The notes: generated by a model from the sequence alone, not told the origin. 64,000 nt of DNA from Psychrobacter proteolyticus (GCF_003350005.1 NZ_QLKS01000003.1:1-64000); one strand, 5' to 3'. Counted from the stretch's first letter, positions 18,526-27,731 are shown. Made by a program: numbers and translations.

Positions 18526-19653
18526 ATGCAAACAGTTACCCCAATAATAAACCCATACCTATTTGAAAAACAGTACGATGCTTTTATAAAGTTTGTAGAA
18601 GAAAAGTCAAACATACCTTTTACGTCTTTTGCTTCACATCCTTACACAGATCAACAGGAAGGATATAAGTATCAGATTTATAGAGTTGCTCGCAATAAGC
18701 TTTCGTTTCATACATGGAAAAATTATGATATTGGAAGTGGGAAAATTATATTGGCAACCATCGAGGCCATTGAGTTTCCAGATAATAATTTAGTTCCATG
18801 GCAAAATCGCTATGGCGAACAAAATCGACCACATCAACCACTTTTTGAAGCAATTAGTAACCCCGTTAAGACAGAAGAAATTGAGAGCGTTTTATTTAAC
18901 CTTTATCATTCATCAAATGACGAACAAATATTTGATAAGTTAATTAAAATTTTTGGAAGGAACTATTCTCTTTTAGCTTATCTTTATTTTATTAAAGATA
19001 ACTCAAAATACTTACCTATCGCACCTACTTATTTTGATAGAGCATTCTCATTATTAGGAATAGAGTTCAAAACTAGTCAACGTTGTTCTTGGGAAAATTA
19101 CTTTGTTTATTTGCAACTTATTAGTACTATCAAAATAATGTTAATTGAAGAACTCGAAAATGAGGTTAGCTTGTTAGATGCTCATTCGTTTGCTTGGATG
19201 CTTTCTGCACAAATGGAAAGAGAAGATAAGCTTGCTGATGTTAGTGAGTATTTAAGTCGTAGTAGTACAGAAAGAGACTCAATTGTAAAATCACGTATTG
19301 GTCAAGGTCAGTTTAGACAAAGTCTTATCGAATATTGGTCTGCTTGTGCTGTCACTGGATGTAAGGAACTAAAACTATTAAGAGCATCTCATATCAAACC
19401 TTGGTCTGAATGCGGAGACATAGAACGTCTTAGCCTTTACAACGGCTTACTTCTATCACCAAATTTGGATGTGTGTTTTGATGCAGGTTTCATAAGTTTC
19501 GATGATTTAGGTCACATACTAATCTCAAATAAAATCAGTGACGATGACCTTCAAGCCTTATCTATCAATAAAGAGATGAAGCTATCAAATATTTCGTCTG
19601 AGCATAAGAAATATTTACAATATCATAGAAAATTTATCTACAAACAAAGCTGA
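18526..19653 (+). CDS. HNH endonuclease domain protein (lone, AT-rich)
   Basis: A 375-residue protein. The C-terminal third (about 270-340) carries an HNH_2-type nuclease motif: CAVTGC with Cys274 and Cys279, ASHIKPWS with His289, LYNGLLLSPNLD and a FDAGFISFD end. The N-terminal two thirds is not recognised and may bind DNA. This layout occurs in type II-like restriction enzymes and modified-DNA-dependent nucleases. No methyltransferase is beside it. The coding sequence is visibly richer in A and T, and in AAA, ATA and TTA codons, than its neighbours. The ATG follows AAGGAAT. Terminators bound it on both sides, giving a one-gene cassette. Defence is plausible but unproven. Confidence 0.75.
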   Translation: MQTVTPIINPYLFEKQYDAFIKFVEEKSNIPFTSFASHPYTDQQEGYKYQIYRVARNKLSFHTWKNYDIGSGKIILATIEAIEFPDNNLVPWQNRYGEQNRPHQPLFEAISNPVKTEEIESVLFNLYHSSNDEQIFDKLIKIFGRNYSLLAYLYFIKDNSKYLPIAPTYFDRAFSLLGIEFKTSQRCSWENYFVYLQLISTIKIMLIEELENEVSLLDAHSFAWMLSAQMEREDKLADVSEYLSRSSTERDSIVKSRIGQGQFRQSLIEYWSACAVTGCKELKLLRASHIKPWSECGDIERLSLYNGLLLSPNLDVCFDAGFISFDDLGHILISNKISDDDLQALSINKEMKLSNISSEHKKYLQYHRKFIYKQS

Positions 19654-19678
19654 AAAATACTAAATTTTTCATATAGAG

Positions 19679-19702
19679 CTCAGTATTTTACTGGGTTTTT
19701 TT
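19679..19702 (+). terminator. Terminator after the HNH gene
   Basis: 7-base-pair stem CTCAGTA/TACTGGG (one G-U), loop TTT, then seven T. Confidence 0.8.
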
Positions 19703-19869
19703 GTTTTCTATAACAAGAATCCAAACATTACAAGCTATTCAAAACCCTAGCAAAATTTGCTACACTACGCGCGCATTAATCAATTCCACAATTTTGTTAA
19801 TGCTTTAACCTGAAAAGATACTTTAACCCCAACGCACTAGGTTTGCGACCTAGCCAGCAGGAGAAAGAC

Positions 19870-20928
19870 ATGAGCATCAACAAAGAAACTGCGATAACTG
19901 ACAGCAATTCAGCCCCTGTATACGATAGTGTGACTAATAATATCGTCGTTGCCGCACTATATAAGTTCACGCGCTTTGCTGATTTTGAGCAATATCGTGA
20001 GCCTATCCTAAACACTATGCTCGATAACGATGTAAAAGGCACATTGTTACTTGCCAACGAAGGCATTAACGGTACGATTTCTGGTACGCGTCAAGGTATC
20101 GATACCGTACTTGACTACCTGCGCAGTATTGAGGCAATTGGTACGTTTACCTTTAAAGAATCCTATACTGACGCACAGCCTTTTTATCGCACTAAGGTGA
20201 AGCTAAAAAAAGAAATCGTCACTATGGGTGTCGAGAATATCGATCCATTGGAATCCGCTGGTCGCTATGTAAAACCAAGCGAGTGGAATGCGTTGATCTC
20301 AGATCCTGAAGTCACCTTGATCGACACGCGTAACGACTATGAAGTGCAAATCGGCACCTTCCAAAATGCGGTCAATCCGAACACTGAAACGTTCCGCGAG
20401 TTTCCAGAATACGTTTCAAAAGAGCTCGATCCAACCAAGCATAAAAAAGTGGCGATGTTCTGTACGGGTGGTATTCGCTGTGAGAAGTCGACTGCCTATT
20501 TACGCGAGCAAGGGTTTGAAGAGGTCTATCATTTAGAAGGCGGTATCCTAAAATACCTAGAAGAAGTTCCTGCCAGTGACTCTATGTGGCAAGGCGACTG
20601 CTTTGTTTTTGATAACCGTGTATCCGTCAACCACAACTTAGAAAAAGGCAGCTACGAGCAGTGTTTTGCTTGCCGTATGCCGATCACTGTCGATGAGATG
20701 CAAAGCCCTGCCTATATCAAAGGCGAGTCATGCCCACACTGTATCGACAAAGCGACCGACGAGCAGAAAGCCCGTTTCCGTGAGCGTGAGCACCAAATGC
20801 AGCTAGCCAAGAAGCGTGGCGAAGCCCATATCGGTAGTGACGTGATGGACGTGATCGAAAAACGTAAGGCCGCTAAGACGGAAGCGCGTCTACAGGCAGA
20901 AGCTGCAAACAATACTAAAGCCAATTAA
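19870..20928 (+). CDS. trhO: tRNA uridine(34) hydroxylase, rhodanese-like (YceA/TrhO)
   Basis: A 352-residue UPF0176 protein. The family makes 5-hydroxyuridine at the tRNA wobble position in an oxygen-dependent way. The N-terminal domain has [13 protein letters not shown]. The central rhodanese domain carries the active cysteine in [11 protein letters not shown] followed by [14 protein letters not shown]-terminal cysteine cluster (CFACRMP and CPHC) and a basic tail follow. The ATG at 19870 is chosen for its AGGAGA site; upstream in-frame codons lack one. Bidirectional terminator after it. Confidence 0.93.
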   Translation: MSINKETAITDSNSAPVYDSVTNNIVVAALYKFTRFADFEQYREPILNTMLDNDVKGTLLLANEGINGTISGTRQGIDTVLDYLRSIEAIGTFTFKESYTDAQPFYRTKVKLKKEIVTMGVENIDPLESAGRYVKPSEWNALISDPEVTLIDTRNDYEVQIGTFQNAVNPNTETFREFPEYVSKELDPTKHKKVAMFCTGGIRCEKSTAYLREQGFEEVYHLEGGILKYLEEVPASDSMWQGDCFVFDNRVSVNHNLEKGSYEQCFACRMPITVDEMQSPAYIKGESCPHCIDKATDEQKARFREREHQMQLAKKRGEAHIGSDVMDVIEKRKAAKTEARLQAEAANNTKAN

Positions 20929-20962
20929 ACTTAGCATTAGTACAATAAAAAAGAAGTGAAAT

Positions 20963-21002
20963 AAAAAAGAGAGGCTCTAATCAATAGAGCCTCTCTTTTT
21001 TT
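20963..21002. terminator. Bidirectional terminator between trhO and serA
   Basis: 17-base-pair perfect inverted repeat containing GAGAGGCTCTA with A and T runs and a 5-base loop; serves both convergent genes. Confidence 0.93.
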
Positions 21003-21077
21003 ATGACAAACTTTCAATGCGTATCAAAGCTATTAGCCCTGATATAGTTAATCCAACTTTATAGTGGATTGACTATA

Positions 21078-22304
21078 TTAGAATAAGATACGTACGCGGA
21101 TAGTCTCTTCTACATCTTTTAATTGGTCTAGTGCAGCGGTCGAATCATTGTAATCAACATCCATCACTAGATAACCAACATCACCTTCTGTCATCAGGCT
21201 CTGTGCTAGGATGTTAATGCCAGCTTCAGCAAATAAACGGTTAATCTGAGACAGTACGCCTGGCACGTTTTTGTGAATGTGTAGTAGACGATGCGAGTTT
21301 TCTTTGAACGGAATAGAAACTTCTGGGAAGTTCACAGCCGTCGCCGTATCACCTTGGTCAGAGTATCTAACAAACTTATCTGCTACTTCCAGTCCGATAT
21401 TGGCCTGTGCTTCTTGTGTTGAACCACCGATATGCGGCGTCAAAATCACATTATCAAACTTACGTAGTGGTGACTCAAACTCTTCGTCAGCTGACTTTGG
21501 CTCTTTTGGGAACACATCGATAGCCGCGCCCAAGATTTTACCAGACTCAAGCGCATCCGCCAGATCATCAATCTCAACACACGTACCGCGAGCCGCATTG
21601 ATAAAGTAGCTACCTTGTTTCATTTGAGCGAACTGCTCAGCTTTCATCATATAGCGAGTGCTTGGTACATCAGGTACATGCAATGTCACAATATCAGCCG
21701 TTGATAGTAACTCTTCTAGGCTACCAACTTGTACCGCGTTGCCTAGTGGCAATTTGGTCACGGCATCATGATAGATGACTTTCATACCGAAGCTTTCTGC
21801 CAAGACAGACAGCTGCGAGCCGATAGAGCCATAACCGACGATACCGATAGTCTTGCCGCGCACTTCGTGTGAGTTAGTCGCAGACTTGCCCCAGCCGCCG
21901 CGATGTACAGTTGCATTTTTTTCAGGAATACCGCGGTACAGCATAATGGCTTCGGCCAATACTAGCTCAGCTACCGAACGGGTGTTCGAGAATGGCGCGT
22001 TAAAGACAGGGATACCAAGATCACGAGCGGCGTCTAGATCTACTTGGTTGGTACCAATACAAAAGCAACCAATGCCAATAAGCTTGTGTGCGTGCTCAAG
22101 TACTTCACGCGTCAACTGAGTGCGCGAACGAATACCGATAAAATGAGCATCTTTGATCTTTTCGATCAGCTCGTCTTGATCTAAGGCGTGACTGATATTC
22201 TCGATGTTGTGGTAACCAGCTCCTTCCAATACTTTTAGGGCATTGTCATGTAGACCTTCAAGCAATAAAAACCGGATTTTGTCTTTTTGTAGTGATAACG
22301 CCAT
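21078..22304 (-). CDS. serA: D-3-phosphoglycerate dehydrogenase
   Basis: Oxidises 3-phosphoglycerate to phosphohydroxypyruvate, the first step of serine synthesis; the family can also reduce 2-oxoglutarate to D-2-hydroxyglutarate. The 408-residue protein matches the E. coli type (410). It has a substrate domain with CFCIGTNQVDL, a Rossmann motif GIVGYGSIGSQ, a NAARGTCVEI stretch, catalytic PHIGGST and a C-terminal ACT domain (HKNVPGVLSQINRLFAEAG) for serine feedback. The ATG follows AGGACAG. It is divergent from a D-2-hydroxyglutarate dehydrogenase-like gene. Confidence 0.96.
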   Translation of the reverse strand: MALSLQKDKIRFLLLEGLHDNALKVLEGAGYHNIENISHALDQDELIEKIKDAHFIGIRSRTQLTREVLEHAHKLIGIGCFCIGTNQVDLDAARDLGIPVFNAPFSNTRSVAELVLAEAIMLYRGIPEKNATVHRGGWGKSATNSHEVRGKTIGIVGYGSIGSQLSVLAESFGMKVIYHDAVTKLPLGNAVQVGSLEELLSTADIVTLHVPDVPSTRYMMKAEQFAQMKQGSYFINAARGTCVEIDDLADALESGKILGAAIDVFPKEPKSADEEFESPLRKFDNVILTPHIGGSTQEAQANIGLEVADKFVRYSDQGDTATAVNFPEVSIPFKENSHRLLHIHKNVPGVLSQINRLFAEAGINILAQSLMTEGDVGYLVMDVDYNDSTAALDQLKDVEETIRVRILF

Positions 22305-22640
22305 ATGAGAACTGTCCTATAATTGTTTTATAAGATTACCTGTTGGATAATCTATGATGGATGAAACGAAAACAGTCCCGATATCTTACACAAAATTTGA
22401 GGTCGATGTTAGCAGATTAGATGAATTATTGGTTATCAAGCCTGAAAAATTTTTATGCTATAGTGAATTATTCTGTTTAAAACCGCTCGAATCAATTATT
22501 TATTACTTACCTTTTCTTATAGGTAAAAATTATCATCCACTTATTACCTCTACGAGCTGACTCATCACTGAATTTATAGTTATTTCGCTATATAATAAAC
22601 AGCCCCAGCATCGTGCTTACGCCAATATTGAGATTTGACC
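22305..22640. promoter_or_regulatory. Divergent serA / FAD dehydrogenase intergenic region
   Basis: 336 bases that must hold the promoters of both divergent genes. I see no convincing operator. A 68-codon open frame at 22354-22560 is not considered coding. Confidence 0.35.
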
Positions 22641-24077
22641 ATGACGCCAACTACCGCTCAAAACACATCCGAAACTAATGCCGTGCAAACCATCTTGAGC
22701 ACGCTCACTGATACCCATAGTTTCGACCCGACCCAAATCAAAACCGATGCTGAGAGTCTAGAGCATTGGGGCAAAGACTGGACCAAACACTTTGCCCCTG
22801 CTGCTGCTGCCATCGTCTTTCCAAAGACCACTGAGCAAGTACAGTCCATCGTACTGCTGGCCAATGAGCACAACGTCGTCCTAACCCCAAGCGGTGGTCG
22901 TACAGGCCTGTCTGCTGGTGCCGTCGCAGCCAACGGCGAAATCGTGGTTAGCATGGATAAAATGAACCAAATTGGACAGTTCTATCCTGCCGATCGAATA
23001 GTTGAAGTCGAAGCCGGTGTCGTCACTCAACAGTTGCAAGAATTCGCTGAATCAAAAGACCTATACTACCCTGTCGACTTTGCCTCAGCAGGCTCTAGTC
23101 AGATAGGCGGCAACATCGGTACTAATGCAGGCGGTATCAAAGTCATCCGCTACGGCATGACCCGTCAATGGATCATGGGTCTGACTGTTGTCACTGGTAA
23201 AGGTGATATCTTGCAGCTGAATCGCGGCATGGTAAAGAATGCCACGGGTTATGATCTGCGCCAATTGTTCATCGGTAGTGAAGGTACGCTTGGCCTTGTC
23301 ACTCATGCGCAAATCAAACTTGAACGTCAGCCACAAGACTTAAACGTCATGGTGCTTGGCATGGACAGCTTTAACGATGTCATGAACGTACTCTCTGCCT
23401 TTCAAGCACAGATTGATTTGACCGCTTTTGAGTTCTTTGACGATGTAGCGATTGATAAGCTAATGGCACATGGTCAAGTACAAGAGCCCTTTGAATCACG
23501 TACCAAGTTTTATACGCTATTAGAGTTTGAAGCGCCTTACGAGCCAATTATGGACAAAGCCATGGCCATATTTGAGCATTGTATGGAGCAAGGCTGGGTC
23601 GTCGATGGGGTCATGAGCCAAAATCTCACACAAGCGGCAGAGCTGTGGAAGCTGCGCGAGTATATCTCAGAGACTATTTCGGTATTCACGCCTTATAAAA
23701 ATGATGTCTCGGTGCTAATAAGTCACGTACCGACCTTTATCGAAGAGATTGATCATATTGTTAGCAGCAACTATCCTGACTTTGAAGTCTGTTGGTTCGG
23801 TCATATCGGCGATGGTAATTTGCATCTAAATATCTTAAAACCTGAGAATATGAATAAGGATGATTTCTTTGCAGAGTGTCAGGTCGTCAATAAATACGTG
23901 TTTGAGACGGTACAAAAATATGGTGGCTCAGTGTCTGCTGAGCATGGGGTGGGTATGACAAAGAAGCCGTACCTGCACTATAGCCGCAGTGAGACGGAGA
24001 TTGATTATTTACGAGAAGTCAAAAAAGTATTCGATCCAAACAACATTATGAACCGTGGTAAGATTTTTGATATGTGA
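22641..24077 (+). CDS. FAD-binding oxidase, probable D-2-hydroxyglutarate dehydrogenase
   Basis: A 478-residue FAD-linked oxidase of the GlcD/D-lactate dehydrogenase type. It has a PCMH FAD-binding domain with TPSGGRTGLSAGA, GGNIGTNAGGIKVIRYG and GSEGTLGLVT motifs. A C-terminal cap domain has the metal-binding GHIGDGNLHLN histidines and SAEHGVGMTKKP. Its place opposite serA suggests D-2-hydroxyglutarate, the by-product of SerA, as substrate; a serA-linked D2HGDH is known in Pseudomonas. D-lactate or glycolate remain possible from sequence alone. The ATG at 22641 is preferred over an in-frame TTG at 22635. Confidence 0.82.
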   Translation: MTPTTAQNTSETNAVQTILSTLTDTHSFDPTQIKTDAESLEHWGKDWTKHFAPAAAAIVFPKTTEQVQSIVLLANEHNVVLTPSGGRTGLSAGAVAANGEIVVSMDKMNQIGQFYPADRIVEVEAGVVTQQLQEFAESKDLYYPVDFASAGSSQIGGNIGTNAGGIKVIRYGMTRQWIMGLTVVTGKGDILQLNRGMVKNATGYDLRQLFIGSEGTLGLVTHAQIKLERQPQDLNVMVLGMDSFNDVMNVLSAFQAQIDLTAFEFFDDVAIDKLMAHGQVQEPFESRTKFYTLLEFEAPYEPIMDKAMAIFEHCMEQGWVVDGVMSQNLTQAAELWKLREYISETISVFTPYKNDVSVLISHVPTFIEEIDHIVSSNYPDFEVCWFGHIGDGNLHLNILKPENMNKDDFFAECQVVNKYVFETVQKYGGSVSAEHGVGMTKKPYLHYSRSETEIDYLREVKKVFDPNNIMNRGKIFDM

Positions 24078-24100
24078 TTAGCACGCTAAACACTTAACCT

Positions 24101-24135
24101 AAAAGACGCTAGCCCGAAAGGCTAGCGTCTTTTTT
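24101..24135. terminator. Bidirectional terminator between the FAD dehydrogenase and BLUF genes
   Basis: 14-base-pair perfect stem AAAAGACGCTAGCC/GGCTAGCGTCTTTT, loop CGAAA. Confidence 0.93.
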
Positions 24136-24164
24136 ATGACTTTACAATTCGCAAAAACTACAAT

Positions 24165-24794
24165 CTATAAATATAACAGTATCAATGCGACGACCAGTAA
24201 TATGCTCAAAAACCCTTGAATAATCAGAAACGCCTGATGCGGTGCCGCGATATGACGCACCATATTACCCAATGCATTATAAGTAATACCTGCCGCCTTA
24301 ATATGGGGTGGACTATCGAAAGTTTTGATAATTTGCAAAAACTGCTCAGTCCGATCAGATGACCAGCCGTGCGGCGCAAATGGTAAAAACGGAGATAATT
24401 GTACGGCCTGTTTCTTGGTCGCGGGTGACCATAACCAACGCTCTAAAAACAGCAAGCGCATACGCCAGTCGGCAAAGCTGCGATGATTGATGACTTGTAA
24501 TAGCAACACTTCTACATTTTTATGACGACTATCGACGAAGATACGCTCTTGCAGATTAAATACGTCTGACTTTTTGCCTTCAATACATTGCAGAAAATGA
24601 CCATTGCCGTAGCATAGCGTGCCTGTGATGTTATGCTGCTGATTGTAGTTACGTGCGTGACCTTCTACTTCATCAAAGATAGAGGTGCTTAGACGCGAGC
24701 CAAGAGTCAGCGTACTGACATAAACCAACTGAACCAAAGCGGAGTCATCTATGTCATCCCACTTCATGATTCTATTGGTATGATTTAAAGGCAT
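24165..24794 (-). CDS. BLUF blue-light photoreceptor with C-terminal membrane helix
   Basis: A 209-residue protein. Residues about 19-115 form a BLUF domain that binds FAD and senses blue light: photoactive Tyr25 in LVYVS, Asn51 in ARNYNQ, NITGTL, Gln69 in FLQCIEG and Trp110/Met112 in FADWRM. About 65 residues of linker follow, and residues 187-208 form one strongly hydrophobic helix at the very C-terminus. Short BLUF proteins of Moraxellaceae (BlsA of Acinetobacter) control motility and biofilm in response to light, but I know of no membrane anchor there. No EAL or GGDEF output domain is present. Signalling partner unknown. Confidence 0.88.
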   Translation of the reverse strand: MPLNHTNRIMKWDDIDDSALVQLVYVSTLTLGSRLSTSIFDEVEGHARNYNQQHNITGTLCYGNGHFLQCIEGKKSDVFNLQERIFVDSRHKNVEVLLLQVINHRSFADWRMRLLFLERWLWSPATKKQAVQLSPFLPFAPHGWSSDRTEQFLQIIKTFDSPPHIKAAGITYNALGNMVRHIAAPHQAFLIIQGFLSILLVVALILLYL

Positions 24795-24889
24795 AATAAA
24801 ATAATCCTAAGAAGCCGATGAAATACGGCTAAACGAAACAAGCAACACAATACTATGCCTGAGTTGAACCAAAAAATTGACTCACAAAA

Positions 24890-24911
24890 ACGTAGCAAAT
24901 ATTTACTACGT
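24890..24911. promoter_or_regulatory. ACGTAG/CTACGT palindrome upstream of the BLUF gene
   Basis: Perfect 6-base arms with a 10-base AT-rich spacer, about 95 bases before the BLUF start, inside a 526-base divergent gap. The arms are also flanked by CTCA/TGAG. It could be an operator or a transcript hairpin. Confidence 0.35.
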
Positions 24912-25168
24912 GAGACTGTTATTACCGTTACAGCTTGCTATGATAACAAGCAAAACAAAAGGTGCTGATAGATATTATTTAGATTCTATATTGAGATAAT
25001 AAATAGCAAGAAAGTCGCAGATGCAAAGTTATGCGCTTATTGGTGTTCACAAATCTAATAGATATAGAGTGATTTAGAATGCGGCAGTCGCTATCTTTTA
25101 ACCCTTTGTGTTAGTCAAAATTAGTACTAAATATAGTGAGCAAAACGGCCTAAGATGTCAACATAACC

Positions 25169-25206
25169 TATTGTAAATACGGCAATAAATTATTGTAACG
25201 ACAATA
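25169..25206. promoter_or_regulatory. Spaced TATTGTAA repeats upstream of the GNAT-nitrilase gene
   Basis: TATTGTAA occurs at 25169-25176 and again at 25191-25198, 22 bases apart (about two helical turns). The second copy is also half of a TATTGT/ACAATA palindrome ending at 25206. The site is about 115 bases before the gene start, a possible regulator site. The rest of the 24795-25320 gap is AT-rich with no other feature seen. Confidence 0.3.
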
Positions 25207-25320
25207 TCTTCCTATTGGAATGTTTTTATTACTTTTTTGCAAAAAAATCGGCACATCAATGTGCTATGACACCATTATTTGATAACACTACATCCAATAG
25301 CTATTTAAAACAGGAAACTT

Positions 25321-26958
25321 ATGAGTAAGATGGAAAAACTAGATGACTTTCACCTCACGATTGCTGAGATTAAGAAAAAAGATTATCCACAATTAAAGGC
25401 ATTGATGGATCGTGTCTATGTAAACTTGGGTGGCGCGTGGTCAAAGACAACCATTCATACTTTGATTGACGCTTTCCCTGAAGGTCAGATTGCCTTGTTT
25501 GATCATGATCAACTGATTGGTATCGTGCTCTCCATGCGCGTTGACTATGCCAAGTTTTCAAATCCGCATACCTATGACGATTTGATTGGGCAAAAAGAAA
25601 TCATCAGAGACAATCCAGAAGGTGATGCCATTTATGGTTTAGATGCGCTCATCGACCCTGATTATCGTGGCTACCGCCTCGGTCGACGGCTGTATGATGC
25701 ACGTAAGGAGCTATGCCGACAGTTAAATTTCCGCGCTATCTTAGCCGGTGGACGCATACCTAACTATCATAACCATAAAGATCTGACTCCAGGCGAATAT
25801 ATTGATGCCGTTGAAAGCCGTGAAATTCACGATTCAGCTTTGTCATTCCAGCTGTCTAATGGCTTTATCGTTAAACGTATTTTGACTGCTTATCTGCCAG
25901 ATGATAAGCAGTCAAAGGGCTTTGCTACCTTGCTTGAGTGGGCAAATATTTATTATGAGCCTAAAGACTATAAGCCTAATACTCGCAAGTCTGAGGTTCG
26001 TATTGGTGGTATTCAGTGGCAGATGCGTGAAGTCGAATCACCTGAAGAATTACTGCAACAAGTTGAGTTCTTTGTTGATATCATGGCTGATTACAACTCA
26101 GACTTTGCTTGCTTACCTGAATTTTTCAATGCGCCATTGATGGGTCTGTGCGAAGAAACCGATCAAAATATTGCCATTCGATTTTTGGCAGGTTATACCG
26201 AGTGGTTCAAAAACGAAATCTCGCATTTAGCCGTCAGTTATAACGTCAACGTCATTACCGGTTCGATGCCGTTACTGGATGAAGACGATACCTTATACAA
26301 CGTCAGCTATCTGTGCCGCCGTGACGGTACCGTTGAAGAGCAACGCAAAATTCATATTACTCCGCATGAGCGCAGCGCTTGGGTAATCGAAGGTGGCGAT
26401 GAAGTCAAAGTATTCGACACGGATGCGGGTCGTATCGGTATCTTGGTTTGCTATGATGTTGAGTTCCCTGAGCTTGCACGTCTGATGGCACTTGATGACA
26501 TGGATATCTTGTTTGTGCCCTTCTGGACCGATACCAAAAATGGCTATCTACGTGTCCGCCACTGTGCGCAAGCCCGTGCTATCGAAAACGAATGCTATGT
26601 GATGATTTGTGGTTCAGTCGGTAACTTACCGCAAGTTGAGAGTTTGGATATTCAGTATGCTCAATCGTCGATTTTTTCACCGTCAGACTTTGCATTCCCG
26701 CATGATGCGATTATGGCAGAGACCACTGCCAACACGGAGATGGTGTTCTTCTCTGATGTAAACTTAGACAAGCTGACTCACGTTCGTCATGAAGGCTCAG
26801 TACATAACTTAATCGACCGCCGTGATGATTTGTTCAGCTTAAAATGGAAGCGCAAGGCCAAAGTTCCAGCGAGCAAGTTGAGTGATGAAGAACGCCGCGA
26901 AAACTCAGGTAGCGTACTGATTGGTGATCCATTACAAAACCGAGCACAAAAGCCATAA
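25321..26958 (+). CDS. GNAT acetyltransferase-nitrilase (carbon-nitrogen hydrolase) fusion
   Basis: A 545-residue two-domain enzyme. Residues about 10-190 are GNAT-like, with DALIDPDYRGYRLGRRLYDAR as the acetyl-CoA-binding R/Q-x-x-G-x-G/A region. Residues about 226-510 form a carbon-nitrogen hydrolase domain with the full triad Glu267 (LPEFF), Lys343 (EQRKIHI) and Cys377 (LVCYDVEFPE). This bifunctional layout recurs in bacteria, but the substrate is unknown; the hydrolase half resembles aliphatic amidases or omega-amidases. The ATG at 25321 follows CAGGAAA. Monocistronic, with a terminator at 27000. Confidence 0.9.
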   Translation: MSKMEKLDDFHLTIAEIKKKDYPQLKALMDRVYVNLGGAWSKTTIHTLIDAFPEGQIALFDHDQLIGIVLSMRVDYAKFSNPHTYDDLIGQKEIIRDNPEGDAIYGLDALIDPDYRGYRLGRRLYDARKELCRQLNFRAILAGGRIPNYHNHKDLTPGEYIDAVESREIHDSALSFQLSNGFIVKRILTAYLPDDKQSKGFATLLEWANIYYEPKDYKPNTRKSEVRIGGIQWQMREVESPEELLQQVEFFVDIMADYNSDFACLPEFFNAPLMGLCEETDQNIAIRFLAGYTEWFKNEISHLAVSYNVNVITGSMPLLDEDDTLYNVSYLCRRDGTVEEQRKIHITPHERSAWVIEGGDEVKVFDTDAGRIGILVCYDVEFPELARLMALDDMDILFVPFWTDTKNGYLRVRHCAQARAIENECYVMICGSVGNLPQVESLDIQYAQSSIFSPSDFAFPHDAIMAETTANTEMVFFSDVNLDKLTHVRHEGSVHNLIDRRDDLFSLKWKRKAKVPASKLSDEERRENSGSVLIGDPLQNRAQKP

Positions 26959-26999
26959 TAGGTTGACGTCGCACGCTTATAGTAGACTTTATAAATAAC

Positions 27000-27026
27000 A
27001 CGGCTGATTTTCAGCCGTTTATTTTT
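27000..27026 (+). terminator. Terminator after the GNAT-nitrilase gene
   Basis: 7-base-pair perfect stem ACGGCTG/CAGCCGT, loop ATTTT, then a TTATTTTT tail. Confidence 0.8.
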
Positions 27027-27134
27027 ATCTACTGTCGACTCTTTGTGCAATGATCATATAGGCAATCACGATAAGATAAGCAGTGACGATAAGCCATCAT
27101 TTGAAAATAACTTGCAAACTAAAAAGCGGACGTC

Positions 27135-27683
27135 ATGACGACTGATATTGAGCAAATAGAAGTAAAGCCAAAGAAGCAGCCGAAGCCGAAGATATTTTCG
27201 ATACTTAAAACGATAATATTATATGGTCTTATGTTTGTCGTGATCTATAGCGTGGTCAATTGGTGGCGACAGCCTATTATGCCTGCCAATCCTCAGTTGC
27301 AACTGACCGATTATCAAGGACAGACTATCGACCTAGCAGCGATGAGTCATGAGCGGCCTACACTGGTATATTTCTGGGGTACGTGGTGTTCAGTCTGTAG
27401 TTTTACTTCGCCCACCATCAATAAACTAGCTGCAGATAACTATCCCGTTGTCACTGTTGCCGTACAGTCAGGCTCAAACCAAGAGCTACGCAGCTACCTC
27501 GATCAACATCAGTTTGATTTCACCACCATAAATGATCAACAAGGCAATATCTTTGCAGATTGGCAAGGACAAGTCACACCGTCCTATGTGGTATTAGAGA
27601 ATGGTAAGATGACACAAGGACTAACAGGGATTCAGCCATTATGGTCATTGAAACTGCGCTTATGGTTAGCATCTGTTTTTTAG
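27135..27683 (+). CDS. Membrane-anchored thioredoxin-like protein (TlpA/ScsD type)
   Basis: A 182-residue protein with a Lys-rich cytoplasmic N-tail, one membrane helix at about 24-42 and a periplasmic thioredoxin fold. The active site is WGTWCSVC (Cys85, Cys88), and a cis-proline region VTPSYVV follows. Such proteins reduce or oxidise disulfides in the periplasm and often take electrons from DsbD-like or Scs partners. The CSVC dipeptide resembles ScsD-like proteins. No scs genes flank it. The ATG at 27135 has only a weak ribosome binding site. Confidence 0.85.
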   Translation: MTTDIEQIEVKPKKQPKPKIFSILKTIILYGLMFVVIYSVVNWWRQPIMPANPQLQLTDYQGQTIDLAAMSHERPTLVYFWGTWCSVCSFTSPTINKLAADNYPVVTVAVQSGSNQELRSYLDQHQFDFTTINDQQGNIFADWQGQVTPSYVVLENGKMTQGLTGIQPLWSLKLRLWLASVF

Positions 27684-27731
27684 CAGTTGAGCCGTACTTT
27701 ATGTTTCGATAAATCATTATGTAAGGAGATT

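Noticed and set aside
22354..22560. 68-codon open frame between serA and the FAD dehydrogenase gene
   Set aside because: No ribosome binding site, no recognisable domain, and it occupies the region where the two divergent promoters must lie.
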